Source: Augochlora pura (Eukaryota; Arthropoda; Insecta; Hymenoptera; Halictidae). Taken from it: a stretch of 64,000 nucleotides of DNA. The position numbers were made by a program, and so were the translations under genes. Below the pieces are notes generated by a model. That model did no database searches, was not told where the DNA came from, and saw only the letters and a program-made list of their open reading frames with translations. The stretch lies in assembly GCF_028453695.1 (NCBI RefSeq), contig NC_135776.1:5828001-5892000 (forward strand), in the 5' to 3' direction. The stretch's first letter is position 1. Each line of letters opens with the position of its first letter. Of this stretch, positions 36,879-49,600 are shown one piece after another.

Positions 36879-39800
36879 CTTATAAGTGAAACAAGTACTG
36901 AGTAAGTACTATTGCAACACCCTAATATATCAACTTTATCCAAGATATTCCTAGAACATATAAAGCAAAGTTACATTGTTAAAATTATTGTAATCAAAAT
37001 AATTATTATATTTACTTGTATTAAATCATGGATTAATAATACAAAAGGAAGGAAGATGTTTAACAAATTACAAAAACATTGTGTTCCTTATTTTTTATAG
37101 TTTCATTGTTAACATCAACAAATGCAATTATAAGATATAACTTACTCTACTCATATTTACTAATACATTGCACACATTATAAACTTTATACTATTGGTAA
37201 AAGTACTACATATAATACCTTTTAAATATAGAGTTGCATCTTTTATAAGTCATTCATGGATATACTGAATATGCTTGTGACCTTAACTTGATAAATAAGT
37301 TATTTTCTTACATATTTTCATTTGATTCATAGATATACAATTATATAATAATATAGTTATTTCTATTTAAAAATTAGAATGAAATATCACAGTTTTATAT
37401 GCATATTTCATATAGAAATCAAGTTTATAAAAATTTTGTAGTGATTTATTGTCATCACATTAATTTTAATACATTAAACTGCCACCACAATTACTACATG
37501 CAATTGTAGAACTAATTGCTTGTTTAACAATTAAAATTATTAAACATGTTTTAGATACATCAATGAAAATGATTACGAATAACAATAAGCATTCAAATTT
37601 CTTATCCAAAATTAGAAAATTGTTAGACCTTCAACCTAAATATATGAAATTTTAAAATAAATATTACATATGCATAATAACCTAAAAAATGAAGTTTATA
37701 AAATCAATCATTTTCACGTGAATTACTACGTAACACAGATTTACATAATAATGATATTATGTATATAATTTACTTACAAAAATGTTTGCCGATATTCTGT
37801 AAAATTGTGCCAGTCACTTCTCTTTATATTTAATATAACACAATTTCCAACTAAAAATTATTGGAGTACTTTGTCCACTTTGTTGCAGACACAATTTTTT
37901 AGATATTCGGAACACGTTTTTGACTTCAATATCCTTATGAACGAATAAATAACGTTAAATTCACAAGTCCTCGCACGAGACTTGAAATTAGGAAACAAAT
38001 ATTAAGGTGGGGATGTAGATACCTTCTAGAAAATTCACGAACATGTTCACACGATCGCCTAGTATCTATGTAACGTGCAACATCAATGCGGGGTTTGAGT
38101 CATGCACGGGGCAGGAGAAAACAATGCTGTTACGTTTTTTTTTATTAAAAAAGTAATTTTAAATATCTAATAAGTTATTGATATAAAAATGTGCTGTCTT
38201 ATTTACGAATGAGTAGTTGAACATATATAAAATATAATGTGAAAGATGAAATAAGCAAAATATTTGTACAAATAAGTAAAGAATTTTTGTATTTGCAATC
38301 AATCTAAAACCATTGAAAACTTATCTATGAAAACTTATCTAATTAGGTCCATGACCTAAAAACATTAATTTTACCAAAATTAATGCATAAAAAATTAAAC
38401 AAAGGGTACAGAATCCTTCAGGAGAAGTTACGATCGTCTCACAACATGATTCAGTTGCCTAATATCCGCATCTATATTAATATCACAGTCATAGCTTCCC
38501 GACGCGTCGATTTAATCCATAAGTATCCGTATCTTTCTTATATCATATTATCATGGCTATAAGGTTTATATCATTCTCTGCCATTCCCTACCTTACCTAC
38601 AACAGTTACCGACCTTACCGAAGTACTACCTACAACCATAGACTTAGTATCCTAAGTTGTATCTACAATTGCCACCCATATCTTGACCGCCACGTGCCAA
38701 CCAGAGGAGCCAGGCAGCAACAATCAACAGAACAGACTCTTTTCAGACTTCAATCTCTTTCACAAATAAAATAAAATACTTTTAAATGAAAAATGCAGAG
38801 TTTACATTTCCATTAATTATTTGATTTGCATAAAATATAAATACAGGTAAGGATTACTGCTTATTTTCATTGACTGAATAGCGATGTGCAAACGTATACA
38901 AAGAACAGTTACATATGCTCTTCGCCAATCAAATGCGATCACGAAAAATCGCGTATCACTGTGAAAAATAACTGATTGAAATTAAATGTGATCGAAGTAG
39001 CCAGAGTTTTAGTCATCGCTAAAGCAATTATCTGCTTGATTTTTATTTGGCCTAACTGAAATTTAAATATATATCGTAATGTAAGTAGAAGAACGCGAAC
39101 ATAAGAATGAATTAAATAATATTAACGACTAAATATTTATTCTGCACTTATTTGGAAATTGATATCGTACTCTTATTTCTGATAATTGTAATTGTGAAAA
39201 TTACAGCGCTATCGTAGCTAAGTTCGTGCGATCACGCAACACTACGTAGTATATGTTATTATAAATACTATTTACATTGTTATTCTTTTTGGTTATATAT
39301 CGTTTATATATTAGTCGCAATCAATGTGATAAGCAATCACCTAAAAGCAATTAAATTTTATCCGCGGATAACATATAATCTGTGACAAATAATGAACATT
39401 AATTACTAATAACAATAACTTTAAATAGGAAGCAAAAATTGTAACATTCAATTTCTATACACTTGATCATACGTAGCTTCGAATTAATAGTAAATTTATA
39501 GTAGAGTTCAAAGAATTGTTTTTAACAATATAATAATTTTTGTATCTCTGATCGCTCGTTGTTCAAAGAATGGTTAGGGGTTCATGGACACCAATATGCA
39601 ATTAATTTAAAAAATATGTAATCCACCGGTTGCGTCAATTCTCAAAGAATGGTTTTAACACGCATAGCTAGATTTCGAATTTCTTACGTTTCAGTGCAGT
39701 CTTTATTGTTCCGCAGGTATGTTAATATTTTTAACAAAATCCTGTAGATGTTTAATAATAATTTGAGCCTGATCTATGCGAGTGAGTTTTTCATCGTTTG

Positions 39801-40554
39801 TGAAACAATCAAATGAATTTAATCGCTAGTTAAGTCACATTAAGTTCCTGTTTCATCTATGCATTGTTACAATTGATTTGCTCGTTAATGTACACAAGTA
39901 ACACATGTATACATAATTACATAAATATATTGTACCCGATCATACGTTTATACATACATATGTACATTTGTTTATACTGTTCAAAACATTAAAGTTGTTT
40001 CGACGCTCGCAGAAATTAAATTGGTACAACATAGAATTGAGTTGTGACTCATGCACACATTATACATACGTTTTATATGTACAAGATATAACCTAACAAC
40101 ATGTTGACCCAATTAAAATAATATCTTCGAGCTGCTTTATATGTATATGTATAAAGATTTAAAGATTCATTGCATATAAACAAATATCATATTAAAAAAG
40201 ATACATAAACCGATAATTTTGTTGGTAAAAAGTTTTTCTATACATCTAAATGAAGTAAGTTGATGAAATTTTACAATTATGGGAAAATATAAAAGATGTG
40301 TTGTCTAAAATTTTTCATGTAATTTGTAATAGTTTAATTCGTTTAGTATATAATAGTTTTTCTGATGGGATATAAGCTATGGTATTTATACTTATGTCAT
40401 AATAAAGTATTTTTTAGCAGGTGTGTTAACATTGATGAAAAAATTGATTTATTTCTACATCTTATTTATAAATTATATGTAGAAAGAGAGAAATCTATAT
40501 AGTTATCTTAGCTAAGTGTTGTATTCTTATTTTTACAGATATAAATCATCAAAC
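36879..40554. promoter_or_regulatory. Divergent upstream region of AHA1 and IDE
   Basis: The two genes point away from each other. No further coding exon is visible. The AHA1 transcript probably starts near 37.8-38.1 kb, since a minus-strand donor lies at about 37777. The IDE start-codon exon begins at an acceptor at 40538, so its first non-coding exon and promoter must lie further left in this interval. I cannot fix either start site. The rest is AT-rich with no clear repeat array. Confidence 0.4.
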
Positions 40555-43500
40555 ATGGCATCACAAGATTATGTAGAGAAACGATATGATAATATTACCA
40601 AGTCGCAAAATGATATGAGGGAATATAGAGGTTTATTATTAAAAAATAAAATGAAAATTCTACTTATTAGTAATCCAACAACTGACGAAAGTGCTGCATC
40701 TTTAGATGTAAATATTGGTAACTTTGAATCAAATTCTTCTATTATACTTAAAAATTAGATTTTGTATAATATTGTACATGGAATCAGTTTAATAATATCT
40801 TAATACTGTTGCAGGCTACTTAAATGATCCTGATGATTTACCAGGTTTAGCACATTTTTGTGAACATATGCTATTCTTAGGAACTGAAAAATATCCAGAA
40901 AAAAATGAATATAAGAAATACCTATCAGAACATGGTGGTACATACAATGCAGCAACAAATATGGATCACACCAATTATTACTTCAGCATACATTCAGAAA
41001 ATTTAGAAGGGGCATTAGATCGTTTTGCCAATTTTTTTATAGCACCACTTTTTACAGAAGCTTTAACTGACTTAGAATTAAATGCTGTCCATCTGGAACA
41101 CGAAGCCAATCTCGCAAATGATACGTGGCGTGCTTTTCAGTTGGAGAAATCATCTGCAAATCCAAGTCATCCTTTTGCAAAATTTGGTACTGGAAATAAA
41201 GAAACGCTGGAGATCATACCAAAGCAAAAGAACATAAATATAAGAGAAAAATTACTTGAATTTCATGAAACATATTATTCAGCTAATGCAATGGCATTAT
41301 GTGTACTTGGAAAAGGTAAGTTTATTCATTTCATTGACAAATATTTTATACACATTTTATTTAGAATTGTTTTAATTGGAAGTTTTTATTAACACTGTAT
41401 ATTAAAGTAGAATATTGATGGTTATACAAAACTTATTTTGTATTTAGAAAGTTTAGATGAACTTGAGGAAATGGTAGTAAAATTATTTTCGCATGTAAAA
41501 AATAAGGATATTGAAATACCTGTGTGGTTGGATCATCCTTTTACCGAAGAGGACTTCCAACACAAATGGTACATTGTTCCAATAAGGAACAAAAGACGTT
41601 TAAATATTACATTTCCTTTGCCTGATTTACGAGCGCATTACAAATCTGAGGTAATAATTATATATTTACCTTATGCTTTATTACTCTTTATTATTTAATA
41701 AGAATTCATTTTAAATACTTTTCTTCTAGCCAGCATATTATCTAGCATATTTATTAGGACACGAAGGAAAAGGATCTTTACTATCTGCACTGAAAGCAAA
41801 AGGATGGTGTAATTCTGTTATGTCAGGCAAACGACCAAGTGCCAGAGGTTTTAACTTCTTTAACGTTATTGCTGATTTAACAGAGGAAGGTATACAGCAT
41901 GTTGATGATATCATTCTATTGACTTTCCAATACATTAATATGTTAAAAAAACATGGACCCGTTGAATGGATATACAATGTAATTACACACAAATTACAAT
42001 TACTATTCAATATAGTTAACAAAACTGCATAAGTATATATAAATGTGTATACATAGATAAAAATTATCCGCAATATTGTGGTATAGTCAACTATCTAGTA
42101 AATTATTGATTTAAATTAAATATTTATGCGGATGTTACACGTTAGAAGAGAGCACATTTCTTAGTCTAAACAAATTTTAATGGATTTATATAAATTTGAT
42201 TACTTCATTTAATTTTTTATCTTAAAACATCGTTCTTAATTGTGTAATTTATTTATCCAGTTACTATATATCTGCATATCATACTTATTAATTTTAATTA
42301 GCTCGTTTAGGTTACTCAAACTTTACAGTTATTTCTTATTAAAGGAATATAAAGACATTGCCGAAATGAATTTTCGATTCATGGAAAAAATGCCACCAAA
42401 GAAGTATGTTATTCATTTGGTATCCTGTGTGCAAGATTATCCAATGGAAGAAATTTTGGTGGCGGGTAACATATTCATGACATGGGACCCTAAGTTAATT
42501 GAATCAATTATGAAATATTTAGTGCCAGAGAAAGTAAGAATTCATGTCATTGGACAATTATATGAAAGTATAAGTAATGAAACTGAAAAATGGTATGGCA
42601 CTAAATTTAAAAAAGAGAAAATACCAAAAAGCACAATTGAGCAATGGAGCAATGCTGGTTACAATCCAGATCTTCAGTTACCACAAAAAAATGAATTTAT
42701 CCCAAAGCGATTTGATATAAAATCAGCGGAGAATGTAATTAATAATTAAAAATTATTAAATAATTTATTAAATTATTAAATAATTATATATTGTACAGAT
42801 ATTTATTTCATCTTATTTTTTAGGTGACCAAGTATCCGGTAATTATTGAAGATACTCCATTCATGAGATTATGGTTTAAACAAGATGATGAATTTCTTGT
42901 ACCCAAAGCCAATTTGTGGATAGATTTTGCCAGGTAAAGTACTGAAAAAATAAGCTATATGTAAAATTGAAACTGTCAATCACAAACTGAAAAATATTTT
43001 ATATTTTATATTTTACACAGTCCATTGACATACATAGACCCTCTTAGCAGTGCCTTAACTGTAATGTTTATGCTGTTACTTCGTGATGCTTCGAATGAAT
43101 ATACATATGCTGCTGACTTAGCATATCTCAAATTTGACACTCATATTTCCAAATATGGAATAACAGTGAGTATGAATTTTTTTCGTATTTAAACAAACCT
43201 ACTGACAGTTTGAAATGTGAACAAAAGTTAATTTATGAATATTACAGTTAGTAATTCTTTTTGTAATAAACACATTTTTCAGATAACAATTGCTGGGTAT
43301 GATGATAAACAGCTTGTGTTTTTAGAAGAAATTCTGGATAAGATGATCAACCTTAAGATTGATCCAAAGAGATTTGAAGCTTTAAAAGAAAATGTATGTA
43401 CATATTACTTAATTTTTATGTAAACATTATAATACATAATAATGATCATACTTACACTCACTTAGACGTTTACAAATTTCAGTATATCAGAAGTCTAAAA

Positions 43501-44994
43501 AACTCTTATACTGATCCACCATATGTTCGTGCATGTTATTACCTTACTGTTTTGTTATCAGAACAGGTTTGGATGGAGGACGAATTGTTAAAAGCTACTT
43601 CATGTGAGTATAGGATAATGAAGTAATTGTGAAAATTATGAATATAATTCATGCTATATTTATTTTTGAAAATATTATATCACTTTACAGATTTAACAAT
43701 TGAAAAAATACAACAATTTATTCCACAATTTTTGAGTAAGGTACATGTGGAATGTCTAGTTCATGGCAATGTCACAAAGTCAGAGGCTCTTGAGACAGCT
43801 AAGTTAATAGAATCAAAATTAATGAATTCAGTTCCCCAGAGGATACCTCTCTTGGCCAGGCATATGATTTTGAATCGTGAAATTAGATTGGAAGATGGTA
43901 AGTTAAGAGACAAAGAATGTTTTGTAAACTTATCTATTATTTAATTGTTTTATTTAGAAACGAAATAATTTTCCTGTTTTATTTTATTTTTAGGTTGCAA
44001 TTTCTTATTTGAAGTAGAAAATACATTTCATAAAAGTTCGTGTGTATACGTTTATTATCAAACTGGATTACAGTCAACAGAGTCAAATATGTTACTTGAG
44101 CTCTTGGCGCAAATTATCTCAGAACCATGCTTTACTACATTAAGAACTAAGGAGCAATTAGGGTACATTTTATTTAGTAATGTACGAAGGACTAACATTG
44201 TACAAGGTTTAATAATATTAGTTCAAAGTGACAAGCATCCTAAATATGTCGAACAGAGAATTGACATATTTTTACAATCTATGGTGGTTAGTAGAACTAT
44301 TTTCAATATTCTTGACTCTAGAAATCCTAGAATTTCATTTTGTCTAATATTTCTCCGATCATATCAGATTTTCTCGATGTTGTATATCAAATTGTCAACT
44401 ATTGTTAATAATTTAATGATAATAGTTTGAAAATTATGATACTATTATTCTTTTATAATACTTTAGGAAACCATAACGAATATGTCAGATGAAGAATTTA
44501 ATAGACACAAAGAATCATTGGCAGTAAAATGTCTAGAAAAGCCAAAATTGCTGAACACCTTAACTAATATCTTTTACAATGAAATATCATCGCAACAGTA
44601 TCATTTTGATCGAGTGAATATTGAGGTTGCACATTTGAGAACTATAGAAAAGGCAGATGTACTGGAATTCTACAAGGTATGTACCAAAATTGTGTTATAC
44701 ATTTCAATGTTAGTATAATTTTTATTAATTTAAAATGAACATTCTTTGTAGAACATGCTACAGCGTAATAAGCAACATAAATTATCGGTACACATTGTTT
44801 CAACTATAGGAGATAAAGATACACCCGAAAAGGAAGCAAGTGAAAGTACTGATTTGGATAATTCAATAGTGGAATATTTCGATTATACGAAGATAGATGA
44901 TATTATGGCATTCAGAGTGAGCCAATCATTGCATCCATTACTGAAGCCTTTTAGCAATATACCAAGAAAGGGCGCGCACTCGTCCAAATTGTAA
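40555..44994 (+). CDS. IDE: Insulin-degrading enzyme (insulysin, M16 metalloprotease)
   Basis: Zinc metallopeptidase of family M16A that degrades insulin-like and other short peptides. Thirteen coding exons: 40555-40717, 40815-41315, 41448-41650, 41730-41978, 42345-42734, 42824-42933, 43021-43165, 43283-43393, 43483-43603, 43691-43897, 43994-44286, 44467-44676 and 44752-44994. All phases agree and give 981 aa. The inverted zinc motif HFCEH is residues 68-72; Glu149 (NAVHLEHEAN) is the third zinc ligand. The C-terminal half has KNEFIPKRF, LWFKQDDEFLVPKA, EPCFTTLRTKEQLGYI and QGLIILVQSDKHP. The start matches the internal Met (about 42) of human IDE, so no mitochondrial leader is seen. An acceptor at 40538 precedes the ATG. 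The protein ends SKL, a canonical peroxisomal signal. Confidence 0.97.
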
Positions 44995-45295
44995 CAATTT
45001 AAATAATCTTAATTGTAGATTAGAAATTTTAGTATAAAAGAATACGGAGCAATGCCCTTATCGTTTTGGCGTAAGTGATGTGTGTTCTTATACAACTCAC
45101 TTATCAGTAAACGCTCGTAAATGTCCCACTCTGTGGTCCATTATTAACTTTCATTTTTGTGTTGACTGCCTAACAATCATGTCCAAAGGCTGAATAACAC
45201 CTAAACTTTCTTCTTCAATTCTGCCACACATATGTTGACATTAACATGCACACTAATTTATTGATGTACCTATAAATTATAGTATACAACAATCA

Positions 45296-45301
45296 AATAA
45301 A
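45296..45301 (+). terminator. Candidate poly(A) signal for IDE
   Basis: AATAAA, about 300 bp after the IDE stop codon. Another AATAAA-like site lies near 45435. The remaining interval up to 46644 is AT-rich with no exon I recognise and must contain the upstream region of the adhesion GPCR. Confidence 0.4.
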
Positions 45302-46644
45302 AAGAATTTTACCATATTCTGTTATATAGAATATCTTTCGTATAATTGTACGTAAATAACGTAACATTTAAAATCGCATAATCGTGAGTATTAAGAATAA
45401 TATATGTTCTGAGAATTGTAAAAAATGTCATACAAATAAATACAAATTGCCATCCCTGCTTGTCGAATAACTTGAGAATTCTCAATAAGTATATGGTTAA
45501 AATACATTTTGTATATTTAGCGGGAACATTGTATGTAAAAATGAACCTCTGCCTACATTATGAATATAGTTTTAATACTACTGTATTCGAGAATAAACAA
45601 ATGTCCCTATTAACACGAGATTTTTCCTTTTGTACGCTCCTCCACGTAACACTTCAATACCTTGGAGTTAAAGTCAACATGTTCTGTACAAAATATACAA
45701 ACGGTAATGAAACTGAGACATCAAGGACTGCGACAATAATCAAAAATGCTATTTCTTGCAGTTTAACCTAGTCTAACTCTGAAGATTTAATCTTTTTGGT
45801 ACCAACAGTAAGATTAGTTTCAGAACGGCGCGTATGTACATATGTGACGCTGCAATCTGCACCATGAAACCGTATATTGTAGAAGGGAATATGATACGTA
45901 TATATTGTTCAATGTGGTCCTGCGCTTTCAAAGAGAAAGAGTGGAGTACATAAAAGAGTACATGTATATACACATATATATGTGCATGCATACATTGTCA
46001 TGTCTGTATTGTGTTGTGTTCGACCGTGTATAGTGTATGTATGTATTTCTGTATGTATTCTTTAACGTGAACGAACTGTATAATATCCCCAAAAACCCAC
46101 GCAACATAGCTTGCTTCAAATCTGTCGAAAGACAGAGAACTGCTATCGAAAGATTTCTGTATATGTAGTCAATAGTTTGTAGTAATTCATAGATATCGCG
46201 GTACTTACCCTGACAATACTTTTGTATTCCTGTGAACATTTACAATGAATGTTTGCAAACAGTTTTGGACAATATGTGAGAAAACCCTTTAAAGTTTGAC
46301 ATTACAAGGATGTGACAAATACAATTATTGTCGTGATCGTGAATGTTGTAAGTAACTTACGATTATAACTGTATTGTGTACATTTTAACAAACATTATAT
46401 ACTTTATCTTTGTTCTTTTATGAGATAAATAGTTAATTATGAGTGAAAATTATGTATTTGATGACAATGTAGCCTGCACTGTGTAAACAAAAGAAATTAT
46501 AATTACTCTGTCGAATATATTTACTTTTTGATGTTAACAATACTACTTTGTAAACATATTGTATACAAACATTTTGACGCTCATGATTTTTTATATTATC
46601 CTTTTAAATTGGTTTTATTGTTATATAGGTAAAAGTCTTCCACA

Positions 46645-49600
46645 ATGATGAGAATTGCACTTGTGTTTTTAATATTGACCCAAGCAAGAGGAAAAACAGT
46701 ACAAACATGTCCACAATATTGTACCTGCAAACTGGGTGCACAAGCAGAATGGTTACGTGTTAAATGTAGCAATGAATTGCAGGATATTAAAAACATTAAT
46801 TTTGACAGCGTCAGTTTGGAATTGGTGCAATTGTAAGATTACAGAGGGAGTATTTTGTTACGATATATAGTATAATTTCTTTCACTACTCATAAAATAAT
46901 ATTTTCCAGGGATTTGAGTAAAAATAATATTTTTGACATTGATGTTGATATTTTTAAAAACTTAACAAACCTTAAACGTTTGGATTTATCACAAAACAAC
47001 ATAACTCATATTGGTGAAGGTTGTTTCAATGGTCTTGGAAATTTAGAAAGACTGTAAGAATATATGTTATAGATATTTTGCTAGATATAACTGATTTTGT
47101 TGAAACTGATAGAAAGTTATTACCTCTAGGTAATATCTTTTAACAAGGGACCACTATAGTGGCTTAATTGTTTTTACAACTTACATCAATATAACTTTAT
47201 ATTAACAGAAATACTTTCTACTAAAGTTTCACAAAAATGGTCATGTCACTTTGACATATTAACTTGTTAGTAACAAATGTGTTATATAATATTGTCTATT
47301 AATACTATATATATTGAATTTTAGAGATTTAAGTGAGAACCAAATCTTATCCATAGATGCTTATGCATTTCGAAAATTATCCAATTTAAAAAGACTGTAA
47401 GTTTATTACTTATATATTATTAAATATTTTATATGTACCTTATATGTACATTGTTTCTTTAATTATTAGTGATTTATCAAGAAACAACATAAGTGTCATG
47501 ATATCATCATTATTTCATGATTTACTGGCTTTAGAACATTTGTAAGTGAGTTCTTACTTTTTTTTTACATCCATATACTTTAATAGCTCTAAATATTTTC
47601 ATATACATCAAGTTACATTTAGGAATATTCAGAATAGTATTCATTTATTCAAATGTTTTAGGAAATTAAATGAAAATAAGTTAATATCGTTGAAGGAAGG
47701 CACTTTTTATCGTCTTAAGTCCTTAAAACAATTGTGAGTATTCAGAATAATACAGGAGATGATTCTAGCAACTAGGTATAGATTTCCATTTATGGAGGTT
47801 TAACATTATATTCTGTTTTAGAGATCTCTCTGGTAATCCATGGAAATGTGATTGTGAATTATACTGGTTTAGTGATTGGGTTCACAAGAGTTCTGTTAAA
47901 TTAATGTAATATACATTTACTTATAAAACATACTTTTTATTTTCGTCTTCATGGATGTCCAATAAACTGTGTCCAATGTTTCAGTAATGCTCCAAAATGT
48001 ACATCTCCTGAAAATATTAAAGGAGAATTCGTAAAAAAGTTAAGATACTCAGAAAATATTCAATGCCAATGGGCACCTCCTACAATAGAACTTCGACCTA
48101 TCCAAAATCAAGTCGTTTTTGCTGGAGATTCATTGACTTTAAAGTGTAGAGCTCCAAGTATCACAGAGGATAAAAATGCAAAATTGAGTTGGCTATGGTA
48201 TCCTAACACTACTACCAATGTTGTGGATTTAAATGCATTTTCAGATCCTCAAAAAAGTTTATCTAATATTAAAGTTGATAATCGATATCTTAAAGACAGT
48301 GGAATAGTAGACAGGTATTTTAATATTTCATAAAAAACTGAACCAGTATTTTTATATAATTGTGTACATTGATATAGTTATATCACTATTTTTTCAGTTC
48401 ACTAAGTATTATTTCAGTTAAAGAAGAACATAATGGGCAGTGGAATTGTTTATTACTTTCAGTGAATGGAAATAGAACGAAATCAATTATTGTGATCGTT
48501 ATTTCTGATCAAACTCGTTATTGTCCTCTAGCAGGTAAAATACATTACAGGATGCAGGTTCATCCCTAAAACTAATAGCCTTTATTCTTATACTGATGCA
48601 AATAAATATTTGATAAATTAATGTCTTGCAGTAACTAAGAGCAATAAGGGTGTTTACACATGGCCAAAAACTGTGATTGGATGGAGAGCAGAATTGCCAT
48701 GCGAAGGCAATCATTTCTCAGGCTCAATGCAAATGCCATCAAAAGCGTTTTATCACTGCAACAACACGGGATATTGGGAAGGCCTAAACACAGAACTGTG
48801 TCCTTATATATCCCAAACAACGAAAAGCTTAGAACAATTTTCTAAAGCTAATCTTTCTCTTGCAAAGATTAATTTATTGGAAACTGCCAAAAAATTTAAA
48901 AATTACACAGGACAAGACATAAAAGTAACCGATCCTATTGAAGTAAATTTTATAACTCAAACCATAGAGAAATATTTGAACTTTTTAGTTGAAGAAAAAG
49001 ATCTTGGAACTATATTACTTGATATTGTCAGTTCTGTGAGTAATTTGCCAAAAATCATATTAAAACGAGCCGAAATTTCATTCAAGTCATGTACAAGGCT
49101 AATAAAAACAGTGGAAAAAATAGTGCAATTTACTCCATCAATACAATCGTTCAGAAAAAATATGGCTTTAGAAGAATTTAAGATAAAACGCAACAGCTTT
49201 TCTGGATTGATATGTACATGGTACACTAATGTTGCTTTTGTTGGCGACTCGGACTCAAAATTCTTACAGTGCACCACAAACAATAGAAGTACTCCAATTA
49301 ATACAAAAGATAAAATAATAGAAGCTTCGATACATTTGCCTGCTTCATTATTAGAACACTCACAAGAAATCATTACTCATCAGTTAATGATATCTGCATA
49401 TAGCAATAATAAATTATTTCCTATTAGTGATAACATCCAAAGTGACTTTCCTAATAACAATAATAATATGGACATTACATCGTGTGTTATTGGAAGCAAA
49501 TTATGTATGTACGAGTAATATATATTTGTAAAAAAGTACAGGAATTAAGTAATAATGTTAAAATTTAAACATTTTCAGTTGGAATATCGGTCAAAAATTT

